NCBI GenBank assembly: GCA_949152475.1
Contig: OX424555.1
Span: 11,674,868 to 11,738,867 of the forward strand
Direction of reading: 5' to 3'
DNA length: 64,000 bases
DNA from: Terebella lapidaria
Lineage: Eukaryota; Annelida; Polychaeta; Terebellida; Terebellidae
In this document: positions 36,101-48,100 of the stretch, piece by piece
Layout: each line of letters starts with the position of its first letter
How positions within the stretch are numbered: position 1 is the first letter of the stretch
Program-made: the position numbers and the translations under genes
Notes under the pieces: model-generated
Databases searched by the model: none
What the model was told of the DNA's origin: nothing
The model's input: only the letters and a program-made list of their open reading frames with translations

Positions 36101-39100
36101 GTGAATTTTGCTAAGTTTTTATTTCAATGCGTCATATCTCGCAAGCGAAATCTTGAGCCAGTCTTGAACTAATGCTGATTGATACTTCCAATATGTTGCT
36201 TCAAAGTAATATATTAGTTAGGGTGGCTCAAGGATTAGGATTTTGTCAGAAAATATGTAAAGTTGGTCCAAATACCCAAAAAGGAATTTTGCTAAGTTTT
36301 TATTTCAATGCGTATTATCTCAGAAACGAAATCTTGAGCCAGTCTTGAACTAATGCTGATTGATACTTCTAATATGTTGCTTCAAAGAAATATATTAGTT
36401 AGGGTGGCTCAAGGATTAGGATTTTGTCAGAAAATATGTAAAGTTGGTCAATATACCCAAAAAGTGAATTTTGCTAAGTTTTTATTTCAATGCGTCATAT
36501 CTCGGAAATGAAATCTTGAGCCAGTCTTGAACTAATGCTGATTGATACTTCTAATATGTTGCTTCAAAGTAATATATCAGTTAGGGTGGCTCAAGGATTA
36601 GGATTTTGTCAGAAAATATGTAAAGTTGGTCAAAATCCCCAAAACGTGAATTTTGCTAAGTTTTTATTTCAATGCGTCATATCTCGGAAACGAAATCTTG
36701 AGCCAGCCTTGAACTAATGCTGATTGATACTTCTAATATGTTGCTTCAAAGAAATATATTAGTTAGGGTGGCTCAAGGATTAGGATTTTGTCAGAAAATA
36801 TGTAAAGTTGGTCAAAATCCCCAAAACGTGAATTTTGCTAAGTTATATTTCAATGCGTCATATCTCGGAAACGAAATGTTGAGCCAGTCTTGAACTAATG
36901 CTGATTGATAATTCTAATATGTTGCTTCAAAGTTATATATTAGTTGGGGTGGCTCAAGGATTAGGATTTTGTCAGAAAATATGTAAAGTTGGTCAAAATC
37001 CCCAAAAAGTGAATTTTGCTAAGTTTTTATTTCAATGCGTCATATCTCGGAAACGAAATCTTGAGCCAGCCTTGAACTAATGCTGGCTGATACTTCTAAT
37101 ATGTTCCTTCAAAGAAATATATTAGTTAGGGTGGCTCAAGGATTAGGATTTTGTCAGAAAATATGTAAAGTTGGTCAAAATACCCAAAAAGTGAATTTCG
37201 CTATGTACTTATTTCAATGCGTCATATCTCGGAAACGAAATCTTGAGCCAGTCTTAAACTAATGCTGATTGATACTTCTAATATGTTGCTTCAAAGAAAT
37301 ATATTAGTTAGGGTGGCTCAAGGATTAGGATTTTGTCAGAAAATATGTAAAGTTGGTCAAAATCCCCAAAAAGTGAATTTTGCTAAGTTTTTATTTCAAT
37401 GCGTCATATCTCGGAAACGAAATCTTGAGCCAGTCTTGAACTAATGCTGATTGATACTTCTAATATGTTGCTTCAAGGTAGTATATTAGTTGGGGTGGCT
37501 CAAGGATTAGGATTCTGTCAGAAAATTTGTAAAGTTGGTCCAAATACCCAAAAAGGAATTTTGCTAAGTTTTTATTTCAATGTGTCATATCTCGGAAACG
37601 AAATCTTGAGCCAGTTTTGAAATAATGCTGATTGATACTTCTAATATGTTGCTTCAAAGTAGTATATCAGTTAGGGTGGCTCAAGGATTAGGATTTTGTC
37701 AGAAAATATGTAAAGTTTTGCTAAGTTATATTTCAATGCGTCATATCTCGGAAACGAAATCTTGAGCCAGTCTTGAACTAATGCTGATTGATACTTCTAA
37801 TATGTTGCTTCAAAGAAATATATTAGTTAGGGTGGCTCAAGGATTAGGATTTTGTCAGAAAATATGTAAAGTTGGTCCAAATACCCAAAAAGTGAATTTT
37901 GTTAAGTTTTTATTTCAATGCGTCATATCTCGGAAACGAAATCTTGAGCCAGTCTTGAACTAATGCTGCTTGATACTTCTAATATGTTGCTTCAAAGTAA
38001 TATATTAGTTAGGGTGGCTCAAGGATTAGGATCTTGTCAGAAAATATGTAAAGTTGGTCAAAATCCCCAAAAAGTGAATTTTGCTAAGTTTTTATTTCAA
38101 TGGGTCATATCTCGGAAACGAAATCTTGAGCCAGCCTTGAACTAATGCTGATTGATACTTCTAATATGTTGCTTCAAAGAAATATATTACTTAGGGTGGC
38201 TCAAGGATTAGCATTTTGTCAGAAAATATATAAAGTTGGTCCAAATACCCAAAAAGTGAATTTTGTTAAGTTTTTATTTCAATGCGTCATATCTCGGAAA
38301 CGAAATCTTGCGCCAGTCTTGAACTAATGCTGCTTGATACTTCTAATATGTTGCTTCAAAGTAATATATTAGTTAGGGTGGCTCAAGGATTAGGATTTTG
38401 TCAGAAAATATGTAAAGTTGGTCAAAATCCCCAAAAAGTGAATTTTGCTAAGTTTTTATTTCAATGCGTCATATCTCGGAAACGAAATCTTGAGCCAGTC
38501 TTGAACTAATGCTGCTTGATACTTCTAATATGTTGCTTCAAAGAAATATATTAGTTAGGGTGGCTCAAGGATTAGGATTTTGTCAGAAAATATGTAAAGT
38601 TGGTCAAAATCCCCAAAAAGTGAATTTTGCTAAGTTTTTATTTCAATGCGTCATATCTCGGAAACGAAATGTTGAGCCAGTCTTGAACTAATGCTGATTG
38701 ATACTTCTAATATGTTGCTTCAAAGAAATATATTAGTTAGGGTGGCTCAAAGATTAGGATTTTGTCAGAAAATATGTAAATTTGGTCAATATACCCAAAA
38801 AGTGAATTTTGCTAAGTTTTTATTTCAATGCGTCATATCTCGGAAATGAAATCTTGAGCCAGTCTTGAACTAATGCTGATTGATACTTCTAATATGTTGC
38901 TTCAAAGTAATATATCAGTTAGGGTGGCTCAAGGATTAGGATTTTGTCAGAAAATATGTAAAGTTGGTCAAAATCCCCAAAACGTGAATTTTGCTAAGTT
39001 TTTATTTCAATGGGTCATATCTCGGAAACGAAATCTTGAGCCAGTTTTGAAATAATGCTGATTGATACTTCTAATATGTTGCTTCAAAGTAGTATATCAG

Positions 39101-42100
39101 TTAGGGTGGCTCAAGGATTAGGATTTTGTCAGAAAATATGTAAAGTTTTGCTAAGTTATATTTCAATGCGTCATATCTCGGAAACGAAATCTTGAGCCAG
39201 TCTTGAACTAATGCTGATTGATACTTCTAATATGTTGCTTCAAAGAAATATATTAGTTAGGGTGGCTCAAGGATTAGGATTTTGTCAGAAAATATGTAAA
39301 GTTGGTCCAAATACCCAAAAAGTGAATTTTGTTAAGTTTTTATTTCAATGCGTCATATCTCGGAAACGAAATCTTGAGCCAGTCTTGAACTAATGCTGCT
39401 TGATACTTCTAATATGTTGCTTCAAAGTAATATATTAGTTAGGGTGGCTCAAGGATTAGGATCTTGTCAGAAAATATGTAAAGTTGGTCAAAATCCCCAA
39501 AAAGTGAATTTTGCTAAGTTTTTATTTCAATGCGTCATATCTCGGAAACGAAATCTTGAGCCAGTCTTGAACTAATGCTGAATGATATTTCTAATATGTT
39601 GCTTCAAAGAAATATATTAGTTAGGGTGGCTCAAGGATTAGGATTTGGTCAGAAAATATGTAAAGTTGGTCAAAATCCCCAAAACGTGAATTTTGCTAAG
39701 TTATATTTCAATGCGTCATATCTCGGAAACGAAATCTTGAGCCAGTCTTGAACTAATGCTGATTGATACTTCTAATATGTTGCTTCAAAGTTATATATTA
39801 GTTGGGGTGGCTCAAGGATTAGGATTTTGTCAGAAAATATGTAAAGTTGGTCAAAATCCCCAAAAAGTGAATTTTGCTAAGTTTTTATTTCAATGCGTCA
39901 TATCTCGGAAACGAAATCTTGAGCCAGTCTTGAACTAATGCTGCTTGATACTTCTAATATGTTGCTTCAAAGTAATATATTAGTTAGGGTGGCTCAAGGA
40001 TTAGGATTTTGTCAGAAAATATGTAAAGTTGGTCAATATACCCAAAAAGTGAATTTTGCTAAGTTTTTATTTCAATGCATCATATCTCGGAAACGAAATC
40101 TTGAGCCAGTCTTGAACTAATGCTGTTTGATACTTCCAATATGTTGCTTCAAGGTAGTATATTAGTTAGGGTGGCTCAAGGATTAGGATTTTGTCAGAAA
40201 ATATGTAAAGTTGGTCAAAATCCCCAAAAAGTGAATTTTGCTAAGTTTTTATTTCAATGCGTCATATCTCGCAAGCAAAATCTTGAGCCAGTCTTGAACT
40301 AATGCTGATTGATACTTCCAATATGTTGCTTCAAAGTAATATATTAGTTAGGGTGGCTCAAGGATTAGGATTTTGTCAGAAAATATGTAAAGTTGGTCCA
40401 AATACCCAAAAAGGAATTTTGCTAAGTTTTTATTTCAATGCGTCATATCTCGGAAATGAAATCTTGAGCCAGTCTTGAACTAATGCTGATTGATACTTCT
40501 AATATGTTGCTTCAAAGAAATATATTAGTTAGGGTGGCTCAAGGATTAGGATTTTGTCAGAAAATATGTAAAGTTGGTCAAAATCCCCAAAACGTGAATT
40601 TTGCTAAGTTTTTATTTCAATGCGTCATATCTCGGAAACGAAATCTTGAGCCAGCCTTGAACTAATGCTGGCTGATACTTCTAATATGTTCCTTCAAAGA
40701 AATATATTAGTTAGGGTGGCTCAAGGATTAGGATTTTGTCAGAAAATATGTAAAGTTGGTCAAAATACCCAAAAAGTGAATTTCGCTATGTACTTATTTC
40801 AATGCGTCATATCTCGGAAACGAAATCTTGAGCCAGTCTTAAACTAATGCTGATTGATACTTCTAATATGTTGCTTCAAAGAAATATATTAGTTAGGGTG
40901 GCTCAAGGATTAGGATTTTGTCAGAAAATATGTAAAGTTGGTCAAAATCCCCAAAAAGTGAATTTTGCTAAGTTTTTATTTCAATGCGTCATATCTCGGA
41001 AACGAAATCTTGAGCCAGTCTTGAACTAATGCTGATTGATACTTCTAATATGTTGCTTCAAAGAAATATATTAGTTAGGGTGGCTCAAGGATTAGGATTT
41101 TGTCAGAAAATATGTAAAGTTGGTCAAAATCCCCAAAACGTGAATTTTGCTAAGTTTTTATTTCAATGCGTCATATCTCGGAAACGAAATCTTGAGCCAG
41201 TCTTGAACAAATGCTGAATGATACTTCTAATATGTTGCTTCAAAGAAATATATTAGTTAGGGTGGCTCAAGGATTAGGATTTTGTCAGAAAATATGTAAA
41301 GTTGGTCAATATACCCAAAAAGTGAATTTTGCTAAGTTTTTATTTCAATGCATCATATCTCGGAAACGAAATCTTGAGCCAGTCTTGAACTAATGCTGAT
41401 TGATACTTCCAATATGTTGCTTCAAGGTAGTATATTAGTTAGGGTGGCTCAAGGATTAGGATTTTGTCAGAAAATATGTAAAGTTGGTCAAAATCCCCAA
41501 AAAGTGAATTTTGCTAAGTTTTTATTTCAATGCGTCATATCTCGCAAGCGAAATCTTGAGCCAGTCTTGAACTAATGCTGATTGATACTTCCAATATGTT
41601 GCTTCAAAGTAATATATTAGTTAGGGTGGCTCAAGGATTAGGATTTTGTCAGAAAATATGTAAAGTTGGTCCAAATACCCAAAAAGGAATTTTGCTAAGT
41701 TTTTATTTCAATGCGTATTATCTCAGAAACGAAATCTTGAGCCAGTCTTGAACTAATGCTGATTGATACTTCTAATATGTTGCTTCAAAGAAATATATTA
41801 GTTAGGGTGGCTCAAGGATTAGGATTTTGTCAGAAAATATGTAAAGTTGGTCAATATACCCAAAAAGTTAATTTTGCTAAGTTTTTATTTCAATGCGTCA
41901 TATCTCGGAAATGAAATCTTGAGCCAGTCTTGAACTAATGCTGATTGATACTTCTAATATGTTGCTTCAAAGTAATATATCAGTTAGGGTGGCTCAAGGA
42001 TTAGGATTTTGTCAGAAAATATGTAAAGTTGGTCAAAATCCCCAAAACGTGAATTTTGCTAAGTTTTTATTTCAATGCGTCATATCTCGGAAACGAAATC

Positions 42101-45100
42101 TTGAGCCAGCCTTGAACTAATGCTGATTGATACTTCTAATATGTTGCTTCAAAGAAATATATTAGTTAGGGTGGCTCAAGGATTAGGATTTTGTCAGAAA
42201 ATATGTAAAGTTGGTCAAAATCCCCAAAACGTGAATTTTGCTAAGTTATATTTCAATGCGTCATATCTCGGAAACGAAATCTTGAGCCAGTCTTGAACTA
42301 ATGCTGATTGATAATTCTAATATGTTGCTTCAAAGTTATATATTAGTTGGGGTGGCTCAAGGATTAGGATTTTGTCAGAAAATATGTAAAGTTGGTCAAA
42401 ATCCCCAAAAAGTGAATTTTGCTAAGTTTTTATTTCAATGCGTCATATCTCGGAAACGAAATCTTGAGCCAGCCTTGAACTAATGCTGGCTGATACTTCT
42501 AATATGTTCCTTCAAAGAAATATATTAGTTAGGGTGGCTCAAGGATTAGGATTTTGTCAGAAAATATGTAAAGTTGGTCAAAATACCCAAAAAGTGAATT
42601 TCGCTATGTACTTATTTCAATGCGTCATATCTCGGAAACGAAATCTTGAGCCAGTCTTAAACTAATGCTGATTGATACTTCTAATATGTTGCTTCAAAGA
42701 AATATATTAGTTAGGGTGGCTCAAGGATTAGGATTTTGTCAGAAAATATGTAAAGTTGGTCAAAATCCCCAAAAAGTGAATTTTGCTAAGTTTTTATTTC
42801 AATGCGTCATATCTCGGAAACGAAATCTTGAGCCAGTCTAGAACTAATGCTGATTGATACTTCTAATATGTTGCTTCAAAGAAATATATTAGTTAGGGTG
42901 GCTCAAGGATTAGGATTTTGTCAGAAAATATGTAAAATTGGTCAAAATACCCAAAAAGTGAATTTTGCTAAGTTTTTATTTCAATGCGTCATATCTCGGA
43001 AACGAAATCTTGAGCCAGTCTTGAACTAATGCTGATTGATACTTCTAATATGTTGCTTCAAAGAAATATATTAGTTAGGGTGGCTCAAGGATTAGGATTT
43101 TGTCAGAAAATATGTAAAGTTGGTCAAAATACCCAAAAAGTGAATTTTACTAAGTTTTTATTTCAATGCGTCATATCTCGGAAACGAAATCTTGAGCCAG
43201 TCTTGAACTAATGCTGATTGATACTTCTAATATGTTGCTTCAAGGTAGTATATTAGTTGGGGTGGCTCAAGGATTAGGATTCTGTCAGAAAATTTGTAAA
43301 GTTGGTCAAAATCCCCAAAAAGTGAATTTTGCTAAGTTTTTATTTCAATGCGTCATATCTCGGAAACGAAATCTTGAGCCAGTCTTGAACTAATGCTGAT
43401 TGATACTTCTGATATGTTGCTTCAAAGAAATATATTAGTTAGGGTGGCTCAAGGATTAGGATTTTGTCAGAAAATACGTAAAGTTGGTCGAATTGGAAAA
43501 AAAAGAAAGATTTTCCTTAAATTTTTATTTCAATGGGTCATACCTCGAGAATAGAATCATGAGCCAGTCTTGGACTAATGCTGATTGATACATCTAATAT
43601 GTATCTTCGAAATAATATAGGAATTGAGGTGGCTCAAGGATTAGAATATTTGAAAAGTTACGTTAGAATGGACAAATACACGAAAAATCTATTTCATGAA
43701 GAATGCTTATTTCAGTACATCATAGTTTAAAAATGAAATCCTGAGCCAGCCTGGGACAAGGGCTAATTGATACTTCTAATATGTTGGTTTAAGGTAGTAC
43801 ATTAGTTAGGGTGGCTCAAGGATTAGGATTTTGTCAGAAAATATGTATAGTTGGTCAAAATACCCAAAAAGTGAATTTTGCTAAGTTTTTATTTCAATGC
43901 GTCATATCTCGGAAACGAAATCTTGAGCCAGTCTTGAACTAATGCCGATTGATACCTCTAATATGTTGCTTCAAAGAAATATATTAGTTAGGGTGGCTCA
44001 AGGATTAGGATTTTGTCAGAAAATATGTAAAATTGGTTGAAATACCCAAAAAGTGAATTTTGCTACATGTAAGTTTTTATTTCAATGCGTCATATCTCGG
44101 AAACGAAATCTTGAGCCAGTCTTGAACTAATGCCGATTGATACTTCTAATATGTTGCTTCAAAGAAAAATATTAGTTAGGGTGGCTCAATGATTAGGCTT
44201 TTGTCAGAAAATATGTAAAGTTGGTCAAAATACCCAAAAAGTGAATTTCGCTAAGTTTTTATTTCAATGCGTCATATCTCGGAAACGAAATCTTGAGCCA
44301 GTCTTAAACTAATGCTGATTGATACTTCTAATATGTTGCTTCAAGGTAGTATATTAGTTGGGGTGGCTCAAGGATTAGGATTTTGTCAGAAAATATGTAA
44401 AGTTGGTCAAAATACCCAAAAAGTGATTTTTGCTAAGTTTTCATTTCAATGGGTCATATCTCGGAAATGAAATCTTGCGCCAGTCTTGAACTAATGCTGA
44501 TTGATACTTCTAATATGTTGCTTCAATGTAATATATTAGTTTGGGTGGCTCAAGGATTAGGATTTTGTCAGAAAATACGTAAAGTTGGTCGATTTCGAAA
44601 ATAAATAACGAACTTCCTTAAGTTTTTATTTCAATGGGTCATACCTCGAGAATAGAATCCTGAGCCAGTCTTGGACTAATGCTGATTGATATATCTAATA
44701 TGTATCTTCGAACTAGTATAGGATTTAAGGTGGCTCAAGAATTAGAATATCAAAAAAGTTATGTTAAAATGGACAAATGGCCAGCTTTGAACCAGCGTTG
44801 GGTCCTGATACACTAAAGCTAACAGGCATCACCAGCTACACAACCCTCCGTGGGGCATAGCAGGGGGTGGGGTGAGGGAGAGGGGGGGGGGGGGGGGGTT
44901 GGTACCACACCTACAATAAAGCAAAAAAGTATATTTCGCGTAATGATAAGCAGATGTAGATATACCAAAAATATTTTACCAGGTCGAATGGTGATACATT
45001 CAACAGTGCCACTCAAGTCTTGATTCATCAGGAAATTATGTCTGAATAAGTAGCCAGACTGAATAAGTAGCCAGCTCCTGGTTACTTATTCGATTTGAAT

Positions 45101-48100
45101 AAGGAACTAGTAACAAGTAGCTAACTTCACGCCGGTCTGAACTAAGGGTGAATGAGCGCGAGCTCAGACGCTCCGCGTCGCTCAGGCTGCTATATGCCGA
45201 GAGGACATAGGCGATACATATTTGACAAACAATCAATGACTTTATCAGGAAACACGAACCAGATTTGGACAACTTGATACATCTCATGGGCGCATCCAAT
45301 TTTCCAGCTGTATTGACCTCACAATTCACTTGGTATATATTCCTAGTGAATATCTATATTCCTCTCGGCATATAGATGAGGCCTAGAAGGTACAGTTGTG
45401 GAAGATTTTGATTTATAAGTTGAAAAGATGTCCAAACGATTTCCGTCCCGAGGGTGAATGACAGCCATCTAAGATGCTCCGCGTCGCTCAGGCTGGTCTA
45501 CTCTAGTCACTACCAAAGAGCCTAAAATACCAAGAGCGGGCACTCGTATTTCCGAACTGACCACTCCTCCAGTGGCGATTAAACATATAACTCACAAGAT
45601 ATTGCCCGGTAGTGCCGTCGTGAGCAGTGTGTGAGCAGGTCGCTCCTGCTCTGGCGATGTTGGTCTATTGTTTGATTTGTCACCATATGGTTGAATGGAA
45701 GTGCCGCCTCTTGGTATTTTAGGCTCTTTGGTCTCTAGAAGCTAGGCCAGGCTAGACTAGGGTGTACACCACTTCGAGTTCAATCGGTAACTGGTAATAG
45801 ATGAGTGCATATTTAGTGGTGTGATATCGTGCACGTATGTTTACCTTGGCAACCTGAGCTGAGATTATCAGATTATATGGCTGTTACTAAGTATTGGTTA
45901 CTCTATAAAGCTGGTCATATCTATGGACAGCCTGAGCGACGCGGAGCGTCTGAGATCGCACTCATACACCTTCGTGACGGAAAGCAATTAAACATCTTTT
46001 CAACAAATAAATCAAAATCTTCCACAACTGTTCCTTCTAGGCCATATCTATATGCTGAGAGGACATAGGGGATACACATTTGACAAGCAATCAATGACTT
46101 TATCACTGAATATTCCCAACTTGAAAACTCGAACCATATTTCACAAGCTCACGGCCGGGTCATGGGCATCATCCCCTATGTCCTCTCGTTATAAATTTCT
46201 TATCCTGAATTAGTGTAGAGCCTACACAGCTGCTACACAGAGTGTTGGTTTTTGCCAGTTTCATGCATGGATAAGAATAGTCCTATCTCTAAGACAGTGT
46301 TACAGTTGCAGAACTATGTTAAGAGAAAGGGCACCAGGGTCTATTTAGAAGCCAAACCTGCCCCAGCCCAAACGATGCGGAGCGCGTCCTAGATGGCCCA
46401 CATTGGTGCTTGGGACGATAACAAACAAATCACGATTATGATGATTTACGGGCTGACACACAAACTATTAGTATTGTATGTATGCTGATACACGAGAGGA
46501 CCCAAATTACATATGATAACTCAACTAATTACCTCGATGTATTGCTCAAAATCCCCTCCAAATATCACTAATCCTTCCTGGTAAAATTTGTGGTCGGTGT
46601 CTACCAAGGCTAAAGTCAATGTTTGGAGGGTATTTTCAACAATATTTTGGGGGTATTTAAGTGCGTTTTCTTACATAATTTGGGTCCTCTCTGAGTGAAT
46701 ACGAAAAGACACTTTGGGGTGTCAACCCAACTAACTGTCATAATCATGATTTGTTTGTTTTCGTCCCGAGCACCAATGTGGGCCATCTTGGACGCGCTCC
46801 ACGTCGCTTGGGCTGAACCTGCCCATGAGTATTGATGAATCTGCTCTGATGGGAGTAATGAATCTAATGATAATAATATTTAGTGATAATAAAGTGATCC
46901 TTGCCATGCACAAAACTCCTAATATTGGACCTACAATGTTGTATGATTTGATGATTTCCGCTTTTCAGCCTATCCAAGGTTCCGCTATTGTTGTGATACA
47001 TCCCGGCTCTTGTAACCTGCGACTAGGCAGAGCAGCAGACACATTCCCACACACACTGCCTCACTGCATAGCACGCCGACATAAAAGACCAGGAAAACAA
47101 TCTTTCTATGAGGACCCACTTCTACTCAGGCCAAATGATGAGGTGGGTTTGCCATGTGTGATTTTACTGCTGGGATTTTTTTTTTTTTTTTTTTTGTTTA
47201 AACGTAATTTATTTTGCGAGGATTTTCACACGCATTTATGCACAAGGTGAGTCTCCTCGTCCAGAACGAGTGAGGTACCAGATGTTCTGCAATTAATGAT
47301 ATACAATTGTTACCGAAAACGCTGTGTTTATGGAGTTCTAGTCTCAAGACCTAGCTAAAGTACTAAATGTAATATACATGATATATTTACCGTAATATTT
47401 GCCATAATGTTTTCTTCAATACTGTAAAACGACTAATTTTGGCGGCTATTAAATTTGGCAGTTGTGAGCCCAACGTTATTTGGCGGAGATTTAATTTGGC
47501 GGTTTTAAGACCACTTACATTTCTTAAAGGGCCACTGTATGGGATTCGGCTTTTGGGGGATTTCCAAGATTTTTCTCCCGACGCTTCTATTTATAGAACG
47601 AAAGGTCAGATTACGTTTTTGACCCAGAATCTCCGAGCAAATTGTCAGATCAGCCCAGGTCGGCTCGGCAGAGATCCTAGGCCAAAAACGTCATCTGACG
47701 TTTTGTTCTATAAATAGAAGCGTCGGGAGAAAAATCTTGGAAATCCCCTAAAAGCCGAATCCCATACAGTGGCCCTTTAACATATAGCTAGTTAATTTTT
47801 CCCCAACCGCCAAATCCGCCAAATAAATGTCCGCCAAAATTAGTAGTTTTACAGTAGTGTTGAATGCAACCAGAAACCCATAAGAGACATCTCTCTTATG
47901 GGTTTCTGATGCCATCATACTACAATGTCATCATAGCGCATAAAGTAATGAGCATTATCTCCATTTCTGTAGCACTCACAGGCAGAAACACTGAGAGAAT
48001 GGGGTCTAAAACATGCAACTCAAACACTCGCAAACAAATCCACAAGCTCAAATCAACCACGACAAACCACAACGGAAGAACAGGTAAACATGAACCTGGT

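Larger units (their letters stand above)
3384..45136. mobile_element. Giant foldback (FB-NOF-like, MULE-class) element, ~41.8 kb
   Basis: Two arms of about 10 kb are inverted copies of each other. The outer ~350 bases of each arm (3384-3735 and 44785-45136) match in reverse complement, starting GCGTGAAGTTAGCTACTTG. Inside them lie ~182-bp satellite arrays of opposite orientation. The 21-kb loop carries a minus-strand gene with a MULE/NOF-like DDE transposase domain. CTGAACTAAGG flanks both ends directly, an 11-bp repeat close to the 8-11-bp duplications of MULEs (9 bp in Drosophila FB). The element sits in ACTR8 intron 1. The architecture is seen in the sequence; its identity as a transposon is inferred from FB-NOF precedent. 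The exact termini could be off by tens of bases. Confidence 0.75.

Noticed and set aside
34898..43393. Dozens of 60-aa plus-strand ORFs as genes
   Set aside because: Same satellite unit as the left arm in inverted orientation; the ORF is a property of the unit.
3384..45136. CRISPR-like or centromeric array
   Set aside because: Units are contiguous without unique spacers, the context is animal, and the array lies in an intron as paired inverted arms with a transposase between; a centromere would not show this layout.
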